This document shows positions 44,968 through 55,921 of a DNA stretch of 64,000 bases, piece after piece; position 1 is the first letter of the stretch; each line of letters starts with the position of its first letter. The position numbers and the translations under genes are program-made. Origin of the DNA: Candidatus Terasakiella magnetica (GTDB lineage: Bacteria; Pseudomonadota; Alphaproteobacteria; Rhodospirillales; Terasakiellaceae). The stretch lies in contig NZ_FLYE01000034.1 of assembly GCF_900093605.1 (NCBI RefSeq), positions 62,001 through 126,000 of the forward strand. Reading direction: 5' to 3'. The notes beneath the pieces are model-generated. The model did no database searches. It was not told where the DNA came from and worked only from the letters and a program-made list of their open reading frames with translations.

Positions 44968-46884
44968 ATGGTCGCGATTACTTTGCCAGATGGCTCTGTC
45001 CGTGAATTTGAAGGTTCTGTTACGGGGGCTGAAGTTGCAGCCGATATCGGTGCAGGCCTTGCCAAAGCTGCCTTGGCAGTGCGTATCAATGGCGAGATGA
45101 AAGACCTGTCTTTGGAAATTACCGAAGATGTGGATATGTCCATCGTCACCGCGCGTGATGAAGACGCACTGGAACTGCTGCGCCATGACGCCGCTCACAT
45201 TATGGCTCAAGCCGTACAAGAGCTGTTTGACGATGTGCAAGTCACCATCGGTCCGGCTATTGAAAACGGCTATTACTACGATTTTGCCACCAAGAAGCCC
45301 TTCACCGATGACGATCTTGAAAAAATCCAAAAGAAAATGGAAGAAATCGTTGATCGCAACCTCCCTATTGAGCGCGAAGTCTGGGAACGTGACGAGCTGA
45401 TCGCCAAGTTCAAAGACATGGGCGAGCTTTATAAGGCCGAAATCATCGAAAGCATTCCAGCAGGTGAAGACGTCACCGTCTATCGCCAAGGCGACTGGTT
45501 TGATATGTGTCGCGGGCCTCACCTGCCGTCAACGGGCAAGCTTGGCAAGGCTTTCAAATTAATGAAAGTTGCCGGTGCTTACTGGCGTGGTGATTCCAAC
45601 AATGAAATGCTGCAACGTATTTACGGGACAGCTTGGGCAGATAAAAAGGCCCTTCGCCAATATCTCCACATGCTGGAAGAAGCTGAAAAACGCGATCACC
45701 GCAAACTTGGTAAAGAAATGGAGCTTTTCCACTTCCAAGAAGAAGCGGTTGGTTCTGTTTTCTGGCACCCACATGGCTGGTCTATTTACCGCAAAGTCCA
45801 AGAATATATGCGCACACGCCTTGAAGAAGGTGGCTATGTTGAAGTCAACACGCCCCAAATGGTGGATCGCAAGCTGTGGGAAGACTCAGGTCACTGGGAG
45901 AAATTTCGCGAAAACATGTTCATCACCGGTGCTGAAGACAAGGTTCTTGCCATTAAGCCCATGAACTGCCCATGTCACGTTCAGATCTTTAACCAAGGCC
46001 TGAAATCATACCGTGACCTGCCGTTACGTATGGCAGAGTTTGGTTCTTGTTTCCGCAACGAGCCTTCTGGTGCTTTGCATGGTCTCATGCGCGTGCGTTC
46101 CTTCACACAGGATGACGCCCATATTTTCTGTAGCCCGGACCAGATCATTTCTGAAACAAAGATTTTCTGTGACCTGTTACAGTCTATTTATAAAGATTTC
46201 GGTTTCACAGACGTAAAAGTTAAATTCTCTGATCGCCCAGAAGTGCGCGCCGGGTCGGATGAAACCTGGGACAAGGCTGAAAGTGCGTTGAAAGAAGCCA
46301 CTGAAGCTGCTGGTCTGGAATGGACGCTCAATCCGGGTGAAGGTGCTTTTTACGGCCCGAAACTGGAATTTGTTTTACGTGATGCCATCGGTCGTGATTG
46401 GCAGTGCGGCACCCTTCAGGTTGACTTCGTTTTGCCAGAGCGTTTGAACGCCGATTACATCGGTGAAGACGGCAATAAACACAAACCTGTGATGCTTCAC
46501 CGTGCGATTCTCGGCTCCTTTGAGCGTTTCATCGGTATTTTGATCGAAAACTTTGCCGGTCGCTTCCCACTTTGGTTGGCCCCCCAACAAGTGATCGTAG
46601 CAAGCATCACATCGGACCATAACGGTTATGCACAAGAAGTCTGTGATTTGTTAAAATCCAAGGGTTTGTCTTGTGATACGGACTTTAGAAACGAGTCAAT
46701 CAACTATAAAATCCGTGAACATAGCCATGCAAAAGTACCTGCAATTTTGGTTGTGGGTGGCAAAGAAGTTGAAAACCGCACAGTTGCCATGCGCCGTTTA
46801 GGTGGAAAAACGCAAGAAATTCTTGCACTTGATGAAGCTGTAGCTAAACTAGTGGAAGAAGCGGCAAGTCCTTGCGGTGAGTAA
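44968..46884 (+). CDS. thrS: Threonyl-tRNA synthetase
   Basis: A class II synthetase of about 638 residues. The N-terminal TGS domain ([10 protein letters not shown]) is followed by the editing domain with RHDAAH, the H-x3-H metal motif. The catalytic core has [10 protein letters not shown] (zinc Cys), FRNEPSG and GEGAFYGPK motif regions, and an anticodon-binding domain closes it. The start is uncertain: ATG 44968 matches other ThrRS N-termini, while TTG 44941 and GTG 44953 are in frame. It is immediately followed by infC, as in many bacteria. Confidence 0.96.
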   Translation: MVAITLPDGSVREFEGSVTGAEVAADIGAGLAKAALAVRINGEMKDLSLEITEDVDMSIVTARDEDALELLRHDAAHIMAQAVQELFDDVQVTIGPAIENGYYYDFATKKPFTDDDLEKIQKKMEEIVDRNLPIEREVWERDELIAKFKDMGELYKAEIIESIPAGEDVTVYRQGDWFDMCRGPHLPSTGKLGKAFKLMKVAGAYWRGDSNNEMLQRIYGTAWADKKALRQYLHMLEEAEKRDHRKLGKEMELFHFQEEAVGSVFWHPHGWSIYRKVQEYMRTRLEEGGYVEVNTPQMVDRKLWEDSGHWEKFRENMFITGAEDKVLAIKPMNCPCHVQIFNQGLKSYRDLPLRMAEFGSCFRNEPSGALHGLMRVRSFTQDDAHIFCSPDQIISETKIFCDLLQSIYKDFGFTDVKVKFSDRPEVRAGSDETWDKAESALKEATEAAGLEWTLNPGEGAFYGPKLEFVLRDAIGRDWQCGTLQVDFVLPERLNADYIGEDGNKHKPVMLHRAILGSFERFIGILIENFAGRFPLWLAPQQVIVASITSDHNGYAQEVCDLLKSKGLSCDTDFRNESINYKIREHSHAKVPAILVVGGKEVENRTVAMRRLGGKTQEILALDEAVAKLVEEAASPCGE

Positions 46885-46935
46885 GGGCTCGCGCTTTTAT
46901 GCATTTTGGCGTAGCAAGATATAGGAGAAGTTTCG

Positions 46936-47487
46936 ATAGCTCGTCGTCCAATGAAGGCGCAACCGGCCCAAGAAGGCCCACGCGTCAATAAAGAAATCCG
47001 CGCCCCGCAAGTTCGGCTCGTAGATGAGAATGGTGAAATGGTTGGTGTCGTCTCTATTGAGGACGCACTAAAACGCGCTAGCAGAGTCGGGATTGACTTA
47101 ATTGAAGTCTCCCCCAATGCTGAGCCACCGGTTTGTAAAATCCTCGATTCAGGTAAATACAAATACGAAGCCCAAAAACGCAAAGCCGAAGCCAAGAAAA
47201 AGCAAAAAGTCGTTCAGGTCAAAGAGATCAAAATGCGCCCAGGCATTGATCAACATGATTATGAAGTCAAAATGCGTAACGTTTTCAAATTTTTGGATAA
47301 TGGCGATAAGGTTAAAGTCACCTTGCGCTATCGCGGTCGTGAAATGGCCCACCAGGAATTAGGTTTGGAAATCCTCAACCGGGTGAAGGCAGATACTGTC
47401 GAAGTCGCCAAGGTTGAACACCATCCTAAAATGGAAGGTCGCCAAATGATTATGATTTTGGGCCCTATTCCAACTGGTGCCAAGTAA
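46936..47487 (+). CDS. infC: Translation initiation factor IF-3 with ATA start
   Basis: 183 residues. IF-3 binds the 30S subunit and rejects wrong start codons. The N-terminal domain (GPRVNKEIR) and the C-terminal domain ([12 protein letters not shown]) are intact. I place the start at ATA 46936: AGGAG lies eight bases before it, and the residues it adds, ARRPM, are typical of alphaproteobacterial IF-3. The first in-frame ATG (46951) has no ribosome site. infC genes commonly use AUU or AUA so that IF-3 represses its own translation. No rpmI or rplT follows; a terminator comes next. Confidence 0.93.
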   Translation: MARRPMKAQPAQEGPRVNKEIRAPQVRLVDENGEMVGVVSIEDALKRASRVGIDLIEVSPNAEPPVCKILDSGKYKYEAQKRKAEAKKKQKVVQVKEIKMRPGIDQHDYEVKMRNVFKFLDNGDKVKVTLRYRGREMAHQELGLEILNRVKADTVEVAKVEHHPKMEGRQMIMILGPIPTGAK

Positions 47488-47513
47488 GCATCAAGCTTCT
47501 TGAAGAATTAAAG

Positions 47514-47546
47514 AAACCCGATGGGCTTTTGCCTGTCGGGTTTTTT
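47514..47546 (+). terminator. infC terminator
   Basis: Arms AAACCCGA/TCGGGTTT are followed by a run of six T. It closes the thrS-infC unit. Confidence 0.85.
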
Positions 47547-47568
47547 GCTCTTTGAGAGCCTCCCCACA

Positions 47569-47598
47569 CCGTCATACTGGCGCAGGCCAGTATCCAAA
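47569..47598. repeat. REP-like palindrome
   Basis: ATACTGG-CGCAGG-CCAGTAT in the frame GTCAT...ATCCA. A sequence of the same pattern occurs at 50719-50743. Such GTCAT-palindrome-ATCCA units are common in alphaproteobacterial intergenic DNA. The rest of 47488-47742 shows no gene. Confidence 0.55.
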
Positions 47599-47742
47599 CG
47601 AACTATGAATGCTGGACAAAGACCACGCATATCACTGCATCTTCCACAGAAGAATCTTTCAAGTTGCACAAGGCCTCACCTTCGCAAAGAAGGCGAATCC
47701 CAAAAGTTAACAAAAGGTAAATTTTCATTTATTTTCAATGAG

Positions 47743-48870
<1,128 letters not shown>

Positions 48871-48978
48871 AAGCCCTTAATCCAGACCTCAAGAAAGAAG
48901 GCGCTGCTTCTTTACTTGTCGGAAAATTCGATCATGTGTCTTTCAGCGTTTTCATCAATAAGCGCATGATCAATTGTG

Positions 48979-49010
48979 AAAACCCCAGACCTTTTTAAGG
49001 TTTGGGGTTT
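48979..49010. terminator. Bidirectional terminator overlapping the SulP stop
   Basis: Arms AAAACCCCAGACC and GGTTTGGGGTTT pair with a bulge around a T/A-rich loop. The last codons and stop of the SulP gene form one arm. It serves ccrM from one side and SulP from the other. Confidence 0.75.
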
Positions 49011-50638
49011 CCATTTTCCTCAATGGATAAAATATCATTGGCACAGACAAAACAGTCTGAGCGCGCCAGATGAATATGCACATCATCCACCTGCTCTAAA
49101 ACCCCCATGGTTTCCAGTTTTTGCGCAATATGATCGTGCATACCGACCATCATCACCAACACATCATGGTCACGCGCACCCTCAATAATCTCCTGCAAGG
49201 CATAAGCTGCGGTAATATCAAGATGTTTGATATCGCCAAGATCCAATATAACTGCATCACATTGGTCTTCTGGCACCAAACGCTCCATAATGCCATGGGC
49301 CGCGCCAAAGGTGACATGACCGCCAAAATGGCAATAAAATACCCGATCACCCAAAGCCTCCAGCTTGTCACTTTCATCTTGAGAGAGATGGCTTTTCCCG
49401 TTTCTGCCCGTATGACCGCGCATGGTCTCAAGCTGTAAACTGGTGAGATGCTGCAAGGTTATCAAGCTGGCAGCCACCACACCAAAACCCACGGCAATGA
49501 CCAGATCAACAAAGACCGTGAGCGTTAAGACCGAAAAGGTGAGAAACACGGTTGTTTGGGGCGCTTTTTTCATCACCTTTAAAAAAGGCCAATCAATAAT
49601 ATCCCAACCCACTTTAATCAAAATACCTGCCAAGACCGCATGGGGGATATGGCTGGCAAACCCGCCAAGCCCTAACACAATAGCCAATAAAAGAGCTGAA
49701 TGCAGCACGCCTGCCAGTGGCGTTCTGCCGCCTGCGCGGATATTCACCACCGTGCGCATGGTCGCGCCTGCCCCGGGAATGGCGCCAAACAAGCCTGCCA
49801 GCGCATTGCCGATGCCCTGACCGATAAGCTCCTTATTGGCCTTATGTTTGGTCTTGGTCATATTATCGGCAATGAGGGAGGTGAGCAGACTGTCGATTGT
49901 CCCAAGCAATGCCAGCATTAAGGCTGCTGTGATCATCTCAATCAGCTGGGGCCAGATTATGGTGGGAAGGATAAGGCTTGGCAGGCCGGTTGGGATCTCC
50001 CCAATAATGGGCACCCCATTATCCAGCATGAAAACCAAAGCTGTGCAAAAAATCAGCGCCACCAAGGCAGGCGGGATGAGGTTGGCAAGGGCTTTGGGGC
50101 AAAAGATCATAATGCCAAGGCTCAGCAAACCCACCAAGGCTGCGTTCACATGGATATGGCTCAGAAGCGTTGGCAGGTAAGCCAAGGCCCCAACCGTGCC
50201 GCCTTGGGCAACCGAATGACCCAACAGTGGGGCAAGTTCAATCAGGATGATGATCACCCCGATCCCGCTCATAAAACCTGAGATCACGGAAAATGGCACG
50301 AAACTGACATATTTACCGATCTTTGCCAGACCAAAGCCAATTTGAAACAACCCGCCCATCATCACAATGGTGAAAGCAACGCCGGGCTGATCAATATACT
50401 GCATGATAACAGCGGTCATCACCACCGTCATTGGACCCGTGGGGCCAGAGACTTGGGCAGGTGTACCGCCAAAAACGGAGGCAAAAAAACCAACGATGAT
50501 CGCGCCATAGAGCCCCGCCATGGCCCCTGCACCACTGGCAACGCCAAAAGCCAGCGCAAGCGGCAGCGCCACCACCCCTGCGGTGATCCCGCCATAAATA
50601 TCACCTTTGATATTGTCAAATCGAAAGCTCGCGAACAT
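48995..50638 (-). CDS. SulP-family anion transporter with STAS domain
   Basis: A 547-residue inner-membrane protein. It has 10-14 transmembrane helices with the SulP sequences GLYGAI and SGPTGPMTVV, then a cytoplasmic STAS domain (about 440-545, VILDLGDIKHLDITAAYAL). Family members carry sulfate, bicarbonate or dicarboxylates, usually with sodium or protons. Nothing in the context favours one substrate. ATG 50638 is chosen over the adjoining GTG 50641; AAGGG lies eight bases before it. Confidence 0.88.
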   Translation of the reverse strand: MFASFRFDNIKGDIYGGITAGVVALPLALAFGVASGAGAMAGLYGAIIVGFFASVFGGTPAQVSGPTGPMTVVMTAVIMQYIDQPGVAFTIVMMGGLFQIGFGLAKIGKYVSFVPFSVISGFMSGIGVIIILIELAPLLGHSVAQGGTVGALAYLPTLLSHIHVNAALVGLLSLGIMIFCPKALANLIPPALVALIFCTALVFMLDNGVPIIGEIPTGLPSLILPTIIWPQLIEMITAALMLALLGTIDSLLTSLIADNMTKTKHKANKELIGQGIGNALAGLFGAIPGAGATMRTVVNIRAGGRTPLAGVLHSALLLAIVLGLGGFASHIPHAVLAGILIKVGWDIIDWPFLKVMKKAPQTTVFLTFSVLTLTVFVDLVIAVGFGVVAASLITLQHLTSLQLETMRGHTGRNGKSHLSQDESDKLEALGDRVFYCHFGGHVTFGAAHGIMERLVPEDQCDAVILDLGDIKHLDITAAYALQEIIEGARDHDVLVMMVGMHDHIAQKLETMGVLEQVDDVHIHLARSDCFVCANDILSIEENGNPKP

Positions 50639-50718
50639 CACCCTAGCCCTTCATCAACAACAATAGACTGATATTATTGCATAATTTTGCTCAAAATGGA
50701 ATTTGAGATTACCCTTAG

Positions 50719-50743
50719 TCATTCTGGACTTGATCCAGAATCC
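50719..50743. repeat. REP-like palindrome
   Basis: ATTCTGG-ACTTGAT-CCAGAAT in a GTCAT...ATCCAG frame, sharing the outline of the 47.6 kb unit. It lies in the divergent gap between SulP and pyrF, which holds no gene. Confidence 0.55.
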
Positions 50744-50863
50744 AGCAAAATCAGATGGATGCAGGCCTTCACCAGCATGACGTTTTCCTTTCTCTTTGAC
50801 ATTCCCCCTCAAATCCCCTAATCCAAAATCAACATATCCGTTTATTCAAACCATGCGAGCCTG

Positions 50864-51565
50864 ATGATGAAAGCTTTTGAACGTATTTATGTCGCCCTTG
50901 ATACCACCGAGGTGGAATATGCGATTGAGCTGGCTGAAAAGCTCAAAGGCTTGGTTGGCGGCATGAAGGTTGGTAAAGAATTTTTCACCGCCAACGGCCC
51001 ACAAGGGGTGGCTGCCATTCGCAAGGTCGGCATGCCGGTTTTTCTTGATTTGAAATTTCACGATATCCCCAACACGGTGGCCTCAGCCATTCGCGCCGCT
51101 GGCCCCATCCAGCCCGAAATCATCAATGTCCATGCCCAAGGCGGGCCAGAGATGTTGAAAAAAGCGGCCCAAGCAGGGCGTGAAGCTGGCATCAACTGGA
51201 CCATTGCGGTCACTATTCTTACAGCCCTTGATCAAGATGACCTGAGCGCCATTGGCCTAAACGACAGTGTGGAAGACCAAGTGGTGCGCCTTGCCAAGCT
51301 CACGCAAGAAAATGGTCTGGACGGTGTGGTTTGTTCTGCCAAAGAAATTGCCCCCATTCGTAAAGCCTGTGGAGAAGATTTTAAACTGATCGTTCCCGGC
51401 ATTCGCCCGGCATGGGCGGCAAAAGGCGATCAAAAACGCATTATGACCCCAGCCGATGCCATTAAAGCAGGCGCAGATGTTCTGGTCATTGGTCGCCCCA
51501 TCACCCAAGCGGATGATCCGGTGGAAGCAGCACGTAAAATCGCTCAGGAACTGGAAGGGCTATAA
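50864..51565 (+). CDS. pyrF: Orotidine 5'-phosphate decarboxylase
   Basis: A 233-residue TIM barrel converting OMP to UMP. The catalytic DLKFHDIPNTV block (residues 63-73) holds the Asp/Lys tetrad, and the C-terminal IVPGIRP and VIGRPIT loops bind the phosphate. It is first in a co-directional run that ends in the folC-like genes. The stop codon directly abuts the next start. Confidence 0.95.
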   Translation: MMKAFERIYVALDTTEVEYAIELAEKLKGLVGGMKVGKEFFTANGPQGVAAIRKVGMPVFLDLKFHDIPNTVASAIRAAGPIQPEIINVHAQGGPEMLKKAAQAGREAGINWTIAVTILTALDQDDLSAIGLNDSVEDQVVRLAKLTQENGLDGVVCSAKEIAPIRKACGEDFKLIVPGIRPAWAAKGDQKRIMTPADAIKAGADVLVIGRPITQADDPVEAARKIAQELEGL

Positions 51566-52273
51566 ATGGAAATCCAAGTCCACACGCTTGTTTTTGATGC
51601 GCTTAGTTTTATGCGCGACAATGCGAAGGTCTTTCGCAAATATATCTTTTTGCCTGTGGTCTTTTCCTTTGCCTCGCTCTTTTTGGTGAAGGTCCCAAAT
51701 TTTGGCCTTGCCCTTGCCAGTGTGTCAAACTCCCTCGCGCTTGCTTTGCTTGGGGTTTCGGCCACACGGTTTTATCTTATGGGCAAAGCTGAAAAAGTGG
51801 CTGATGGGGCCAATCGACCTTTTGCGCGTTTTTTCTTTCTCACCTTTTTTATGACCGTTTTGGGCCATATGGCAGAAGTCTTCACGCTTTTGCCCAAAGA
51901 GTTTCAAGGCAGCATGTTTTTATGGATGATCCTCGGCTTTTGGATCAATCTAAAAATCTGCCTCGCCTTTCCCGCCCTTGCCATGGACCATCCCGGCTCG
52001 GTTTGGGATAATATCCGCCTGTCTTTTAACTGGACGCGCGGCTATGGCTTTAAAATCGTCACCGCCTTTTTGGTTTGTTACTGTCCGGTGATTTTCTTCA
52101 CCATGACGCTCATGCAAATCCCAGCGCTCATGCCCGATGAAAAAGATTTCTGGGGCAGCTTGCCACAACTGATGTTTTCAGACTTTTTGATCGTCTTTTC
52201 CATGCTCTGGTCATCCCTTGTCTTAGCCAAGCTTTATGAAGGGATTGCTTTAAAGGGCAATTCTTCCATATAA
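51566..52273 (+). CDS. Unrecognised multi-pass membrane protein A
   Basis: 235 residues with about five or six hydrophobic segments and Trp/Phe-rich loops. The ATG follows the pyrF stop with no gap and has AAGGG six bases upstream, so translation is coupled. A WDNIRLSFNWTRG stretch near residue 150 resembles the QLMRNSFHGLR stretch of the next protein, so the two may be distant paralogues with similar topology. I recognise no family. Confidence 0.75.
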   Translation: MEIQVHTLVFDALSFMRDNAKVFRKYIFLPVVFSFASLFLVKVPNFGLALASVSNSLALALLGVSATRFYLMGKAEKVADGANRPFARFFFLTFFMTVLGHMAEVFTLLPKEFQGSMFLWMILGFWINLKICLAFPALAMDHPGSVWDNIRLSFNWTRGYGFKIVTAFLVCYCPVIFFTMTLMQIPALMPDEKDFWGSLPQLMFSDFLIVFSMLWSSLVLAKLYEGIALKGNSSI

Positions 52274-52279
52274 AGTCTC

Positions 52280-53101
52280 ATGGAAAAAAAACTCGACGAA
52301 AAAATGCCGATTTTGGCAATGGTCAATGGGGTTTACGCCGTCTTATCGCGCAACCCCATGATACTGCTGCGCGCAGGGCTCTTTCCCTTCCTGCTGGTTT
52401 TTCTCATTGCCTTATGGTCCACACCCAAAAGCTGGGGCGTTGAAAGCTATTATGCCCTGCGGGTGGTTGAATGGGGCTTGATGGTTGCCTTTTGGACCTT
52501 TTATGCCAGCCAATTACAACGCTTTGTGCTTAAAGGATCCATGGACGGAGCCGTCTCCTTTTTACCCAAGCTCAATGCGCGCGAAGGCAAATACGCCTTG
52601 GCCTCTGGCCTTATCTTTTTGCCCTTAAGTGCTTTTGCTTTGTGGTTTGATCAGCCGTTATTTTTCCATCAGCCTGACATTTTGATCATGGGCGGGATTA
52701 CCGCACTTGATGGGGTCAGCGCGCATCTTTATGCCAGCTTGATTGTTGGCTGGCTCATCCAGCTTTTTGCCTTTGTGCTGCCTGCTATTACTGAAGATGA
52801 CCCACAATCCATTAAGCAACTGATGAGAAATTCATTTCATGGCCTGCGCCATGACTTTTCTCGCCTGTTTGCCGCAAGCCTTGTTGTGGTTTTGCCCATC
52901 TGGGTCTTAACCTTCATCCTGCGCCTAGTGCTCCATATGCCGTTTTTTACCCGCATGGCGATGGGGGATGACTCATCAGCCCTTGCGTGGAACCTGATCT
53001 TTATTGCCCTTGAAACCTTCAAAGCCTTTGTAGGTGGCGGATTACTCGCTATGCTCTGGGCCTTGGCTTATGGTCGCTGGAGAAATCGCAATGTCATGTA
53101 A
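52280..53101 (+). CDS. Unrecognised multi-pass membrane protein B
   Basis: 273 residues with about six hydrophobic segments. It begins seven bases after protein A and overlaps trpF by 11 bases, so all are likely on one message. Like A, it has a polar segment near the middle (SIKQLMRNSFHGLRHDFSR) followed by a long helix pair. A function in transport or envelope biology is possible but has no direct support. Confidence 0.75.
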   Translation: MEKKLDEKMPILAMVNGVYAVLSRNPMILLRAGLFPFLLVFLIALWSTPKSWGVESYYALRVVEWGLMVAFWTFYASQLQRFVLKGSMDGAVSFLPKLNAREGKYALASGLIFLPLSAFALWFDQPLFFHQPDILIMGGITALDGVSAHLYASLIVGWLIQLFAFVLPAITEDDPQSIKQLMRNSFHGLRHDFSRLFAASLVVVLPIWVLTFILRLVLHMPFFTRMAMGDDSSALAWNLIFIALETFKAFVGGGLLAMLWALAYGRWRNRNVM

Positions 53102-53732
53102 AGTTAAAATCTGTGGACTAAAAAACCGTGAAGATGCCCGCACTGCTATTGAAGCAGGGGCAGATTATCTCGGCTGTGTCTTTTTCCCACCAAGCCCGCG
53201 CCATGTTGAGCCTCAAAACGCTGCTGAAGTGTTTGATATGATCGGGGATGCTGATGTTTTGCGCGTTGGCCTGTTTGTTGATCCAAGTGATGATCAACTC
53301 ATGGAAGTGCTTAATCATGTGCGCCTTGATATCATCCAGCTTCATGGGCATGAAACACCAAGCCGCGTGGAAGAGGTCCGGCTTAATTTCGGCCTTCCGG
53401 TCATGAAAGCCCTGCCTATTGAAACTGCCCAAGATGTTGAGGCCGCACGCGCCTATGACAAGGTGGCAGATCGTTTGTTATTTGATGCCAAACCACCCAA
53501 AGGCGCGACACGCCCGGGGGGCAATGCCATTGCCTTTGATTGGAACTTGTTAACCGATACATCATGGGACAGCCCATGGATGCTTGCAGGCGGCCTAAAC
53601 GTTGAAAATGTAAAGGACGCGATCGCCCAAAGCGGCTGTAAAGCCGTAGATGTTTCAAGCGGTGTGGAAGCTGAAAAAGGCGTTAAAAGCCCCGAGCTCA
53701 TTGAAAAGTTTATTGCCGCTGTGAAGGGGTAA
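53091..53732 (+). CDS. trpF: Phosphoribosylanthranilate isomerase
   Basis: A 213-residue TIM barrel catalysing the third step of tryptophan synthesis. The active Cys is in VKICGLKN (C8) and the active Asp in AVDVSSGVE near the C-terminus. ATG 53091 has GGAG upstream and gives the family length; an in-frame codon at 53034 would add 19 unrelated residues within the preceding gene. Confidence 0.94.
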   Translation: MSCKVKICGLKNREDARTAIEAGADYLGCVFFPPSPRHVEPQNAAEVFDMIGDADVLRVGLFVDPSDDQLMEVLNHVRLDIIQLHGHETPSRVEEVRLNFGLPVMKALPIETAQDVEAARAYDKVADRLLFDAKPPKGATRPGGNAIAFDWNLLTDTSWDSPWMLAGGLNVENVKDAIAQSGCKAVDVSSGVEAEKGVKSPELIEKFIAAVKG

Positions 53733-53740
53733 GCCTTGCA

Positions 53741-53781
53741 GGGGTGAAAACCAGTACCCATTATAGGTTTAGACGCACCCC
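53741..53781 (+). promoter_or_regulatory. Two-tier stem-loop between trpF and trpB
   Basis: Outer GGGGTG/CACCCC (53741-53746, 53776-53781) and inner AAACC/GGTTT pair around a 13-base loop. No Trp-rich leader peptide or T run is visible, so classical attenuation is unlikely. The gap from 53733 to 53875 has no gene. Confidence 0.4.
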
Positions 53782-53875
53782 AGAATGACAAAATATATAC
53801 GTTTTCCTTTGCCAGTGCTTTTGCACATGCGCTATAAGACTTGCAAATTCTCACACCTTTGAAGTGATTGAACAG

Positions 53876-55087
53876 ATGAACACACCCAATACATTTATGG
53901 CTGGACCAGACGAAGACGGACGCTTTGGTATTTTCGGGGGCCGTTTTGTGGCTGAAACCCTGATGCCGCTTATTTTGGAAGTTGAAAAATATTTCAATGA
54001 AGCCAAAGACGATCCTGAATTTCAGGCCGAAGTTCAAGGCTACCTGAAACAATATGTCGGTCGCCCAAGCCCGCTTTATTTTGCCGAGCGTTTTACCGAA
54101 CATTGCGGCGGGGCCAAGGTTTACTTCAAACGTGAAGACCTCAACCATACCGGTGCTCATAAGATCAACAGCTGTATCGGGCAAATCCTACTTGCCAAAC
54201 GTATGGGCAAAAAACGCATTATTGCAGAAACAGGTGCGGGCCAACATGGTGTGGCAACCGCAACAGTCTGTGCGCTCTTTGGTCTTGATTGTACTGTTTT
54301 CATGGGTGCCAAGGATATTGAGCGCCAACAGCCAAACGTCTTTCGCATGAAATTGCTCGGCGCTGAAGTTCGCCCGGTCACAGCAGGTTCAGGCACCCTA
54401 AAAGATGCCATGAATGAAGCTTTGCGCGATTGGGTTGCCAATGTTCATAACACCTTTTATCTCATCGGCACAGTTGCTGGGCCTCACCCTTATCCGGTGA
54501 TGGTGCGCGAGTTCCAAAAAATCATTGGTGAAGAAGTGCGCGAACAGATCATGGAACAAGAAGGTCGCCTGCCTGACACGCTTGTTGCTTGTGTGGGTGG
54601 TGGCTCAAACGCCATGGGTCTGTTCTATCCATTTTTGGATGAGAAAGACGTTCAGATTATTGGTGTGGAAGCAGCCGGTCATGGTGTCGATACCGATGAA
54701 CATGCCGCCTCATTAACAGGCGGGCGTCCCGGTGTCCTTCATGGAAACCGCACCTATCTTTTACAAGATGATGACGGTCAAATCGAAGAAGCCCATTCTA
54801 TTTCTGCCGGGCTTGATTATCCCGGCATCGGGCCAGAACATAGCTGGCTTTATGACATGGGCCGTGTGGAATATCATTCAATCAAGGATGACGAAGCCGT
54901 TGCGGCCTTCCAGCTCTGTACCAAGCTTGAAGGTATTATCCCTGCCCTTGAATCTTCTCATGCGATTGCAGAAGCTGAAAAAATGGCAAAGAAAATGTCG
55001 AGCGATCAGATCCTTGTGGTCAATATGTCCGGTCGTGGTGATAAAGACGTCAATACAATTGCTAAAGCCATGGGGACAGAACTATGA
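53876..55087 (+). CDS. trpB: Tryptophan synthase beta chain
   Basis: 403 residues. This PLP enzyme joins indole and serine. K96 in HTGAHKIN binds PLP, and the GGGSNAMG phosphate loop follows near residue 230. I use ATG 53876; an in-frame GTG at 53864 would add four residues. It overlaps trpA by four bases (ATGA), as expected for stoichiometric alpha2beta2 assembly. Confidence 0.96.
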   Translation: MNTPNTFMAGPDEDGRFGIFGGRFVAETLMPLILEVEKYFNEAKDDPEFQAEVQGYLKQYVGRPSPLYFAERFTEHCGGAKVYFKREDLNHTGAHKINSCIGQILLAKRMGKKRIIAETGAGQHGVATATVCALFGLDCTVFMGAKDIERQQPNVFRMKLLGAEVRPVTAGSGTLKDAMNEALRDWVANVHNTFYLIGTVAGPHPYPVMVREFQKIIGEEVREQIMEQEGRLPDTLVACVGGGSNAMGLFYPFLDEKDVQIIGVEAAGHGVDTDEHAASLTGGRPGVLHGNRTYLLQDDDGQIEEAHSISAGLDYPGIGPEHSWLYDMGRVEYHSIKDDEAVAAFQLCTKLEGIIPALESSHAIAEAEKMAKKMSSDQILVVNMSGRGDKDVNTIAKAMGTEL

Positions 55088-55911
55088 GCCAGACACGACT
55101 TGGAAAACGCTTTGCAGCCCTTAAAGCTGAAGGACGTTCTGCCCTTGTGACTTTTGTTTCAGCAGGGGACCCTGACCTGGAAACATCTAAAAAACTCATC
55201 GGTGGTATGGCGGGTGCGGGCGCAGATGTGCTGGAAATCGGCATGCCGTTTTCTGATCCTATGGCTGATGGCCCTGCCATTCAGTTGGGCTCTCAACGCG
55301 CACTGGCTGCAGGCATGACCTTAAAGGGTGTGCTGGAGCTTGTGGGTGAGTTTCGCGAAAACGATAACGACACACCGATTGTCTTGATGGGTTATTACAA
55401 CCCGATTTATTCTTATGGTGTGGAGGCCTTCATTGCGGCAGCAAAAGAAGTTGGCGTTGATGGCTTCATCATTGTTGACCTGCCCCCTGAAGAAGAAAAA
55501 GAATTTGCACTACCTGCCCAAAAAGCGGGTCTGGATTTCATCTATCTAACCACCCCAACAGCAGATGATGCCCGTCTTGAGATGATTACATCCAAGGCCA
55601 GCGGCTTTATCTATTATGTCTCCATCACAGGGGTGACAGGCACGGCATCAGCCGCCACATCCGATGTAGAATCGGCAGTAAAACGCATTCGCCAATTTAG
55701 CGAGCTGCCTGTTGCCATTGGTTTTGGGATCAATACCCCCGATCAGGCTAAAACCATGGCCTCCATCAGTGATGCTGCGGTTGTTGGCTCTGCGATTGTG
55801 AAACAGATTGCTGAGAATGTAGATGAAAATGGCAAGGCCAAAGACGGTTTGGTTGACGCTGTACTGTCTTATGTGAAAGATTTAGCTAACGGCGTTCGCG
55901 CTGCTAAGTGA
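55084..55911 (+). CDS. trpA: Tryptophan synthase alpha chain
   Basis: A 275-residue TIM barrel that cleaves indole-3-glycerol phosphate and channels indole to TrpB. The catalytic residues are E51 ([10 protein letters not shown]) and D62 (MADGP). It is followed by accD after ten bases, the typical alphaproteobacterial trpFBA-accD-folC arrangement. Confidence 0.96.
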   Translation: MSQTRLGKRFAALKAEGRSALVTFVSAGDPDLETSKKLIGGMAGAGADVLEIGMPFSDPMADGPAIQLGSQRALAAGMTLKGVLELVGEFRENDNDTPIVLMGYYNPIYSYGVEAFIAAAKEVGVDGFIIVDLPPEEEKEFALPAQKAGLDFIYLTTPTADDARLEMITSKASGFIYYVSITGVTGTASAATSDVESAVKRIRQFSELPVAIGFGINTPDQAKTMASISDAAVVGSAIVKQIAENVDENGKAKDGLVDAVLSYVKDLANGVRAAK

Positions 55912-55921
55912 GGAAGATTAA

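Noticed and set aside
45960-45990. MNCPCH in ThrRS (Cys where E. coli has Gly) as an active-site anomaly
   Set aside because: The zinc-binding Cys itself is kept, and I recall this variant from other alphaproteobacterial ThrRS; probably lineage variation.
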